Source: JALQUO01 sp964529685
GTDB lineage: Bacteria; Pseudomonadota; Alphaproteobacteria; Rickettsiales; Midichloriaceae
Reading direction: 5' to 3'
NCBI GenBank assembly: GCA_964529685.1
Contig: CAZGZC010000001.1
Span: 486,931 to 550,930 of the forward strand
DNA length: 64,000 nucleotides
The notes under the pieces were generated by a model that was given only the letters and a program-made list of their open reading frames with translations, was not told where the DNA came from and did not search any database. The translations under genes and the position numbers were made by a program. Each line of letters starts with the position of its first letter. Position 1 is the first letter of the stretch. Shown piece by piece: positions 59,025 through 64,000 of this stretch.

Positions 59025-60065
59025 TTATATTGTCTTCTCTAATGTTGCTTCTTTACGAGAAGCAGTATGTGACTGCCAATTTGATTTGCCATCAGATGTT
59101 TTATTTATATCGCGATCTATTGTCTCATTGGTGACAAAACAATATTCTTGCAAAAGTCGACCTATAAATGCTTTTATATATTGATTAGATCCTTCTTTTA
59201 TATATTGATTAGATCCTTCATAATACTTCTTAATAAGTTCGTATGTCTTTTGATCATAATTTGCTACATTCTTCATAAATGCTAATACTATTTTAGCCTT
59301 TATTTCTGCCTTTATTTCTTGATCATTACAACTCTCTAGGTAAGCTATCAGGATATTGTATTTGCGTTCTATGGAAGCATTAGGTGCCTGCATTACACTT
59401 AGTAATATGCCATTTTCATCATATTGACTAAAATATTGTTTTGGTATTGCTTTGCCGATCATCTTATCATTAAGATGAGGTATGAGTTGCCTTAATGTAT
59501 CGCACTTATATTTATGATTATTAAGACTTTGAGCAGCATTCAAAAGTTCAGATAACAACGTTTGATTATACTGAGTCTTTATTATCACATCCTTAAACTG
59601 ATCAGTAATCAGATCAATCCCGTCTTGCTTGTCTCTCTCTTTTACATCATATGTAAGGGATGATATAAGCACTTTTAATATATTAGCCTTATACTGATCA
59701 CTATGAAATGATGGTAGTATTCTCAAGATATCCAATGAGAGTTTGTCATCACCATGAGAAGAGCGTGCAAGAAGGATTATTAGTGAATTTGACAGTAACT
59801 CCTCATCTTTCAAAGTTTTAATAACATTTAAAATATCAAACAATCTCTTTACACTAAGATTTTCTTTTGTGGCGCTATTCAAATACTCTTGGAACATTCC
59901 AGCTATAATATATTCATCGTTGCAGTTTCGAAGTGTCTCAAGATACTCGGTAAATATCTTATCATCAGTACATTTGGTCATCTTTGCAAAGAATACCTCC
60001 GCGTCATCCGCTGTCTTTAATGGATCTTTGTTTAGCCATGAAAAAATTTTTGATAAAGTTTGCAT
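59025..60065 (-). CDS. Unknown helical-repeat protein
   Basis: I do not recognise this 346-residue protein. It has no signal peptide or membrane helix. The composition, with many L-x-x-L pairs and short helices at 30-residue spacing, suggests an ARM/HEAT-like alpha-solenoid (about residues 20-290). An exact 24-bp tandem duplication codes for the repeated octapeptide N-Q-Y-I-K-E-G-S at about 283-298. The C-terminus is charged. Such solenoids often bind other proteins and are common among secreted effectors of intracellular bacteria; that role is not shown. It lies between hflC and rimM, both conserved. Confidence 0.7.
   Translation of the reverse strand: MQTLSKIFSWLNKDPLKTADDAEVFFAKMTKCTDDKIFTEYLETLRNCNDEYIIAGMFQEYLNSATKENLSVKRLFDILNVIKTLKDEELLSNSLIILLARSSHGDDKLSLDILRILPSFHSDQYKANILKVLISSLTYDVKERDKQDGIDLITDQFKDVIIKTQYNQTLLSELLNAAQSLNNHKYKCDTLRQLIPHLNDKMIGKAIPKQYFSQYDENGILLSVMQAPNASIERKYNILIAYLESCNDQEIKAEIKAKIVLAFMKNVANYDQKTYELIKKYYEGSNQYIKEGSNQYIKAFIGRLLQEYCFVTNETIDRDINKTSDGKSNWQSHTASRKEATLEKTI
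59172..59219 (-). repeat. Perfect 24-bp tandem duplication inside the unknown gene
   Basis: Two identical 24-bp units (59172-59195 and 59196-59219) lie head to tail within the coding frame and add eight codons without changing the frame. Perfect identity indicates a recent event or replication slippage. Confidence 0.9.
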
Positions 60066-60138
60066 TTTTATTAATTATTAATTTTGTTTACATTCATAAT
60101 GTAAATTAGTATATATTTATTAAAGTTTTGTTACAAAA

Positions 60139-60636
60139 TCATAATTTTTCAATTGCTTTTAGAAAAATTTGTCTTTTTTCCAAATCGACTTTTTCAATAA
60201 AATCATCAATAAATGGATACATTTGTAAATTGTTAGTAGAAAGTTCTAAGACCTCAATTATATCTGAAGCTCCATAGTTTACCACATCAACTACAGTACC
60301 ATAGTGTTCTGCATTAATATAAACTGCCATACCCATTAGATCTGAGTAGTAATAATCTCCATCTTCTAGCTCTGGCATATCTTCTCTTTTGACATATAAC
60401 TCAGTGCTAATTAATTTTTTTCCATCTGAGACAGAGTTAAAATACTTCATTGCTACAACTACAACACTACCTTTAGTTGAGATGATTTTTGAGATTTTAT
60501 ATTTATTACCTGCTATGTCATAGAGAATTTTAAAATCACCTAGCTCACTCGATGACTTACAGAATGAATAAACTCGTATATAGCCTTTTAGACCTGATGT
60601 ACCAACAATTTTTCCTACTAAAACTTTATCTGACAT
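60139..60636 (-). CDS. rimM: Ribosome maturation factor RimM
   Basis: A 165-residue protein with the RimM N-terminal beta-barrel (V-G-K-I-V-G-T-S-G-L-K-G-Y-I-R-V, then L-I-S-T-E-L-Y-V and L-E-D-G-D-Y-Y-Y-S-D-L-M-G) and a C-terminal PRC-barrel (V-D-V-V-N-Y-G-A-S-D-I-I-E-V). It helps 16S rRNA 3' domain maturation and binds S19. It is separated from rpsP, its usual partner, and from trmD, which is not in the window. Confidence 0.94.
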   Translation of the reverse strand: MSDKVLVGKIVGTSGLKGYIRVYSFCKSSSELGDFKILYDIAGNKYKISKIISTKGSVVVVAMKYFNSVSDGKKLISTELYVKREDMPELEDGDYYYSDLMGMAVYINAEHYGTVVDVVNYGASDIIEVLELSTNNLQMYPFIDDFIEKVDLEKRQIFLKAIEKL

Positions 60637-60717
60637 AGACTACAGTAATTGATTAATGATAGAATAAAAAGAAATCATACACATTCTTATGTACAAAGTA
60701 TTCTACTTAGTCAAGTA

Positions 60718-61359
60718 CTAATAATATTCTTTGCCTATATTAATTTTAGGTTTATTCTTCTTCTCTCGCCATTCATTCGTATCACGAAGAGAATAGATAC
60801 AGCCACAGTACTCTTGTTTATAAAAGTGTTCTGCTTTTGCTATTTCATACATTCTAGCACTACCGCCATCTAGTCTCCAATTATAAATCCAGTAGGTTAT
60901 ACTAGCATATTTAGAAGCCGATCTAACTCCACAATTATTTATTTGCTCCATATTTTTCCATCTAGATATGCCTAGTGAACTAGTAAATACTTTAAAATCA
61001 TTTTCGTGAGCGTAGAGGGCAGTTCTGTCAAATCTTATGTCAAAGCACATTGTGCATCTAATGCCTTTTTCCCGTTCAAATTCCATGCCTTTTGCTCTAT
61101 GAAACCAGTTTTGTACATCATAGTCACAATCAACAAATGGTATGCCTAGTTTCTCTGCATATCTTATATTTTCATTTTTTCTTATCTCATACTCCTTCTT
61201 CGGGTGGATATTTGGATTATAGAAGAGAATTGTAAGATCTATACCTGATGAAATCATAGCTTCAATAACTTCTCCAGAGCATGGAGCACAACATGAGTGA
61301 AGTAGAACTTTTTTCTCACCATTTGGTGGAATGAGTTCAGGTCTATCTGTTTTATACAT
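60718..61359 (-). CDS. queH: Epoxyqueuosine reductase QueH
   Basis: A 213-residue DUF208 protein with the QueH cysteines: L-H-S-C-C-A-P-C-S near residue 21, C-D-Y-D, R-C-T-M-C-F-D-I-R-F near residue 100, and E-Y-C-G-C-I-Y-S near residue 185. It reduces epoxyqueuosine to queuosine in tRNA, the last step after QueA (45553). Here QueH replaces the cobalamin-dependent QueG, so the pathway needs no vitamin B12. It is divergent to tig. Confidence 0.93.
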   Translation of the reverse strand: MYKTDRPELIPPNGEKKVLLHSCCAPCSGEVIEAMISSGIDLTILFYNPNIHPKKEYEIRKNENIRYAEKLGIPFVDCDYDVQNWFHRAKGMEFEREKGIRCTMCFDIRFDRTALYAHENDFKVFTSSLGISRWKNMEQINNCGVRSASKYASITYWIYNWRLDGGSARMYEIAKAEHFYKQEYCGCIYSLRDTNEWREKKNKPKINIGKEYY

Positions 61360-61407
61360 AAAACTAGAATTAATAGTTAAATATAACTAAATTATACTTT
61401 AATAAGT

Positions 61408-61427
61408 AATACAATTCCAATTGTATT
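61408..61427. promoter_or_regulatory. Perfect palindrome between queH and tig
   Basis: AATACAATT and AATTGTATT are perfect inverted repeats of 9 bp with a 2-bp centre (CC). The site lies between the divergent queH and tig starts, 49 bp and 70 bp away. It could bind a dimeric regulator. A possible tig -10, TAGAAT preceded by TGC, lies downstream. Confidence 0.4.
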
Positions 61428-61496
61428 AAGAGTGGCTTCCGATGAGAAAAAATCTATGCTAGAATAAAACCTGTAATGAAAATAAAATTTTAAGAT

Positions 61497-62852
61497 ATGA
61501 CTACAAATGAAAGCTTTTCTATTGAGATTGCAAATGATTCAAAGTTCAAGAAAGAGTTTATAGTTACAGCTAATGCAACTGAGATATCTAAAGCAGTTGA
61601 CGCAGAAATAGTTGAGAGAGCAAAAACATTTAAGCTAGCTGGATTCTCTAGAGCTGGTGGTGCACCTGTAAGTCTTGTAAAACGCCAAATAGGTAAACAA
61701 GTTATGTCAGAGCATATAGATAAACTTATCCAGGCTGCCATTACGAAGATTATTACAGATAATACTCTTAACATGACTGGTATGCCTGCAATCGATATAA
61801 AAGAATTTAATCCGGAAGGTGAAATAAAGATTGCAGTTACAATCAATATAATGGCTGACATACCTAAACTAGATTTAGCTAATGATAAATTTAGAATTGA
61901 GTTATTAGAGCTCAATATCAGTGATGACGATGTAGAACAAGCAAAGAATGCTCTTATAAAGATGGTCTCATCATATAAAGAAGCAGAAGAAAATCACGCA
62001 GCAGCTGTTGGAGATGCAGTAATAATTGACTTTCATGGTAAGCTGAATGGTGAAGAGTTTGATGGAAACAAGGCTGAACAGATTAGAATTGATATAGGTG
62101 ATGGTAACTTCATTAAAAACTTTGAAGATAAACTAATTGATCTCAAAAAAGGAGATGAAAAAGTTATAAAAGTTCACTTCCCAGCTGACTACAATGAAGA
62201 GAAATTAGCAGGACAAGAAGTTGAGTTCGAAGTTAAAGTCCATGAGATCTTAGTGAGAGATGCTGGAGTTGATGTAGATGCGGAGCTATTGAAGAGATTT
62301 GAAGTTGACTCCCTCGATAAGCTAGATGAAATGATTAAAAACAAGATTCTTCAAGATTTTAGTGCAATCATAAGAGTTAGAAGTAAAAAACACCTCTTTG
62401 ATAAGATTGATGCTGAAGTTAGTTTTGAATTACCAGAAGATATGATACAAGGTGATTTTGATAATATGTGGAAAGATATCTCCGCTAAGATTGCTAATGG
62501 TTCAATCAATAAGACTGAAGAAGAAGCTAGAACCGAGCTACAAAGTATAGCCAAAAGACGCGTTAAGCTAGGTCTAATTTTAGCTGACATAGCTAAGCAG
62601 AACAATGTTTTCATCACTGAAGAGGATATTGAAAATGCTAAAAATGCTGAAAAAGCTAAGAGATCTGATCAGTCAGCTGCAATTGATGAGTTCTTCTCTA
62701 AAAAGGAAAACAAAGATATTTTGCAGGGAGCAATTCTTGAGGAAAAAGTCGTTGATTTCATATTAGGTAGAGTACCAAGCTATTCTGTATCTGTAACAAC
62801 AACAGAGTTTAATGAAAAATATGCACAAGAAATTCAAGACTTAGTTCATTAA
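61497..62852 (+). CDS. tig: Trigger factor
   Basis: A 451-residue ribosome-associated chaperone. The N-terminal ribosome-binding domain (about 1-140) has a changed signature loop, L-A-G-F-S-R-A-G-G-A-P-V, where the usual motif is G-F-R-x-G-x-x-P. The FKBP-like peptidyl-prolyl isomerase domain follows (about 155-245, G-D-A-V-I-I-D-F-H-G and F-D-G-N-K-A-E), then the helical C-terminal domain. It shields nascent chains leaving the ribosome. The stop overlaps the nuoD start by one base (TAATG). Confidence 0.93.
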   Translation: MTTNESFSIEIANDSKFKKEFIVTANATEISKAVDAEIVERAKTFKLAGFSRAGGAPVSLVKRQIGKQVMSEHIDKLIQAAITKIITDNTLNMTGMPAIDIKEFNPEGEIKIAVTINIMADIPKLDLANDKFRIELLELNISDDDVEQAKNALIKMVSSYKEAEENHAAAVGDAVIIDFHGKLNGEEFDGNKAEQIRIDIGDGNFIKNFEDKLIDLKKGDEKVIKVHFPADYNEEKLAGQEVEFEVKVHEILVRDAGVDVDAELLKRFEVDSLDKLDEMIKNKILQDFSAIIRVRSKKHLFDKIDAEVSFELPEDMIQGDFDNMWKDISAKIANGSINKTEEEARTELQSIAKRRVKLGLILADIAKQNNVFITEEDIENAKNAEKAKRSDQSAAIDEFFSKKENKDILQGAILEEKVVDFILGRVPSYSVSVTTTEFNEKYAQEIQDLVH

Positions 62853-64000
62853 TGACAAGTAAAATAGAGGAGATCTCCATTAACTTTGGTCCTCAGCACC
62901 CAGCAGCTCATGGTGTTCTTAGACTTATCCTGGATATGGATGGTGAGGTAGTTAGAAGAGCTGATCCGCATATAGGATTGCTACATAGAGGTACTGAAAA
63001 ACTCATTGAATATAAGACTTATACCCAGGCAGTTCCATACTTTGACAGACTAGACTATGTATCACCTATGTCATATGAGCATTGTTTTGCCTTGGCAGTT
63101 GAAAAACTACTTGGATGTGAGATTCCTCTGAGAGCCAAATTCATTCGAGTGCTATTTTGTGAGATAACTCGTATTATGAACCATCTGCTTAACATTACAA
63201 CTCAAGCACTTGATGTTGGAGCTATGACTCCATTGCTATGGATGTTTGAAGAGCGTGAGAAGATGATGGAATTTTATGAGAGAGCTAGTGGTTCTAGAAT
63301 GCATGCTAACTATATTCGTCCTGGTGGAGTTGCTTCTGATATAGATGATGAGTTAGTAGAAGATATAAAACAGTTCTTCAATACACTACCGCCTAAGCTA
63401 AATGACATGGAAGCGTTACTAACTGAAAATAGGATTTTTAAGCAGAGACTAGTAGACATCGGTATAATGAATAAAAACCAAGCTATTGAATGGGGGTTTA
63501 GTGGTCCAATGCTACGTGCATCAGGAGTTGCTTGGGATCTTCGAAAATCTCAACCTTATGAGGTATATGATCGGTTACAGTTTGACATCCCAGTTGGTGA
63601 AACAGGAGATTGTTATGACAGGTACTTAGTTAGGGTTTATGAGATAAGAGAATCCATTAAGATTATTGAACAGTGTATTGAAAAACTTCCTAATGGACCG
63701 TTCAAGACAGAAGATAAGAGAATTTCAATTCCAACTCCAGATGAAATGAAAGTTTCGATGGAAGCTATGATTCACCACTTTAAGTTGTTTACTGAGGGAT
63801 ATCATGTGCCAGCTGGTGAAGTATATGTTGCAGTGGAGGCACCAAAAGGAGAATTAGGAGTGTACCTAGTATCAGATGGATCAAACAGGCCATATAGATG
63901 TTATGTAAGAGCACCTGGTTTTGCACATCTTCAAGGACTAGATGTGATGAGTAGAGGACATATGCTAGCAGATGTTGTTTCTAACATAGGAAGCATGGAT
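62852..64000 (+). CDS. nuoD: NADH-quinone oxidoreductase subunit D (3' end outside the window)
   Basis: An open frame of 383 residues from ATG at 62852 to the window edge. It begins with the NuoD signature E-I-S-I-N-F-G-P-Q-H-P-A-A-H-G-V-L-R, followed by H-R-G-T-E-K-L-I-E-Y, R-L-D-Y-V-S-P-M, E-I-T-R-I-M-N-H-L and F-G-x-P-x-L-R-A-S-G-V-like F-S-G-P-M-L-R-A-S-G-V. The 49-kDa subunit helps form the quinone site of complex I. Only about ten residues should be missing. It starts on the tig stop codon (TAATG), so complex I and trigger factor are unusually coupled here. Confidence 0.95.
   Translation, partial: MTSKIEEISINFGPQHPAAHGVLRLILDMDGEVVRRADPHIGLLHRGTEKLIEYKTYTQAVPYFDRLDYVSPMSYEHCFALAVEKLLGCEIPLRAKFIRVLFCEITRIMNHLLNITTQALDVGAMTPLLWMFEEREKMMEFYERASGSRMHANYIRPGGVASDIDDELVEDIKQFFNTLPPKLNDMEALLTENRIFKQRLVDIGIMNKNQAIEWGFSGPMLRASGVAWDLRKSQPYEVYDRLQFDIPVGETGDCYDRYLVRVYEIRESIKIIEQCIEKLPNGPFKTEDKRISIPTPDEMKVSMEAMIHHFKLFTEGYHVPAGEVYVAVEAPKGELGVYLVSDGSNRPYRCYVRAPGFAHLQGLDVMSRGHMLADVVSNIGSMD

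Overview
The window is a strongly AT-rich, gene-dense chromosomal segment of an intracellular alphaproteobacterium. The best fit is the order Rickettsiales, and within it the Midichloriaceae or a close relative. The main pointers are a virB3-virB4-virB6-virB6-virB6 cluster with very large, divergent VirB6 proteins (the rvh-type type IV secretion layout of Rickettsiales), a cbb3 terminal oxidase (known from Midichloria but not from classical Rickettsia), a polyhydroxybutyrate synthase, ubiquinone methyltransferases, and several genes caught while decaying. The taxonomic assignment is inference from gene content; no 16S rRNA gene lies in the window.

Layout. 1-10 kb: end of rppH, a PAP2 phosphatase, nhaA, decayed sequence, tmk, dnaJ, plsY, and the envelope pair rseP-bamA. 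10-20.6 kb: alaS, a tandem-repeat acidic protein, a tRNA with anticodon CAT, rpsP, ppa, a Kef-type antiporter, and dnaE-ruvX. 20.7-28.5 kb: an IscA-type protein, glyA, a broken NAPE-PLD-like gene, a secreted polysaccharide deacetylase, maeB, rpoH and prmC. 28.6-40.6 kb: an accessory-looking block with an unknown helical protein, an LptE-like lipoprotein, then virB3, virB4 and three consecutive virB6-like genes. 40.6-46.8 kb: ftsY, an FtsL-like small protein, a P-loop phosphotransferase, a frameshifted kinase, ubiE, psd, a decayed acetyltransferase, ygfZ and queA. 46.8-51.7 kb: a respiratory block in two convergent halves, CDGSH-ccoN-ccoO on the plus strand and ccoQ-ccoP on the minus strand, with a prepilin-peptidase-like gene lacking its catalytic aspartates between them. 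51.8-64 kb: pdhB, an unknown coiled-coil protein, phaC, ubiG, hflK-hflC, a helical unknown, rimM, queH, tig and nearly all of nuoD.

Together these genes describe a respiring endosymbiont or parasite with complex I, ubiquinone and a high-affinity oxidase, carbon storage as PHB, an outer membrane built by BamA and probably LptE, and a type IV secretion system. The least explained elements are the three unrelated-looking VirB6 ectodomains, three large helical proteins of unknown function (28602, 52844 and 59025), the repeat protein at 12981, and the apparently catalytically dead prepilin peptidase. At least three genes are clear recent pseudogenes and three further stretches look like older gene remnants, so reductive evolution is in progress. 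I did not find a CRISPR array, an intact insertion sequence or a prophage.
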